A stretch of DNA of 64,000 bases, taken from Cyanomargarita calcarea GSE-NOS-MK-12-04C. GTDB taxonomy: Bacteria; Cyanobacteriota; Cyanobacteriia; Cyanobacteriales; Nostocaceae. Made by a program: the position numbers and the translations under genes. Every line of letters begins with the position of its first letter. Positions within the stretch are counted from its first letter, which is position 1. Shown one piece after another: positions 63,843-64,000 of this stretch. The stretch covers positions 25,663-89,662 of the forward strand of contig JAHHGZ010000038.1 of NCBI GenBank assembly GCA_019359595.1, in the 5' to 3' direction. The notes below the pieces were generated by a model that ran no database searches, had not been told where the DNA came from, and was given only the letters and a program-made list of their open reading frames with translations.

Positions 63843-64000
63843 ATGCGATCGCGATTGACCGACAGTCAAAAATTGAGCAATCCTAAGTTGACAAAGATAT
63901 AGACAAGAATGTTTATATATCGACAAGTCTATACGTTTGGATGTATAAACTGGAGCGCCCGAGGCCTTACTTGTTGAAGTTTGTAAGCGTACCCAAGCGC

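Noticed and set aside
1..64000. tRNA, rRNA, transposases or prophage genes
   Set aside because: I saw no cloverleaf with a GGTTCGAATCC-type arm, no rRNA sequence and no transposase or phage protein among the ORFs.

Overview
The window comes from a filamentous, probably heterocyst-forming cyanobacterium of the Nostocales. This is inferred from the many GCGATCGC (HIP1) octamers, the heptameric short tandem repeats between genes (TAACTCC, TTAGTTG, TAACCAC), the fbp-zwf-opcA cluster, cyanobacterial NDH-1 genes next to an RbcR-type LysR regulator, and a protein kinase with a 4-Cys prefix. I see no transposase, prophage, CRISPR array, tRNA or rRNA.

Layout. 0.5-5.3 kb: sugar-phosphate genes fbp, zwf and opcA; transaldolase, which sits between fbp and zwf in better-known Nostoc genomes, is absent. 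5.5-7.6 kb: cobB (cobalamin synthesis) and a Uma2 nuclease-like gene. 7.9-11.9 kb, minus strand: a 1008-residue transporter-like membrane protein with HEAT repeats, a frameshifted four-helix-bundle gene, and a cyclic-nucleotide-binding protein. 12-15.3 kb: infC, an alpha/beta hydrolase, a 127-bp tandem repeat and a BON-domain gene.

15.4-26.3 kb is rich in metal genes: an FTR1 iron permease and a bacterioferritin-like gene on the minus strand, then two successive ECF-type cobalt/nickel transporters on the plus strand (cbiM-cbiN-cbiQ-cbiO, then a CbiM-PDGLE fusion with its own cbiQ and cbiO), a VOC protein, a lipoprotein and an SLH/OprB porin of the iron-uptake type. CobB at 5.5 kb uses the cobalt branch. 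26.4-33.6 kb: a secreted proline-rich protein, a DUF1361 membrane protein, a baeRF-type protein, a PEP-synthase-like enzyme, an MgtC-like protein and an unknown gene.

33.8-42.9 kb: recF, a PacL-type P-type ATPase, a propeller-transglutaminase protein, a PD-(D/E)XK nuclease with an Fe-S cysteine cluster, a phosphohexomutase and a LapA-like protein. 42.9-44.8 kb, minus strand: two small overlapping gene pairs, a Panacea/SocA-type antitoxin with a Doc/Fic toxin and DUF4160 with DUF2442. 45-49 kb: polA flanked by two gene remnants. 49-57 kb: a HAD phosphatase, a DALR-domain protein with a low-complexity insertion, a Crp/Fnr regulator, two tandem PstS-like binding proteins, a Ser/Thr kinase and rbcR. 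57.3-64 kb: a NnrU/Z-ISO-like protein, a thioredoxin-like protein, ndhF1 and ndhD1.

The most notable unexplained signals are in the repeats: a dispersed element of about 110 bp (four copies seen), a dispersed palindrome acting as terminator, a 127-bp tandem array, and a purine-rich repeat (ACAAGGGGGACAAGG) that occurs between genes and also in frame inside two unrelated coding regions, in opposite orientations.
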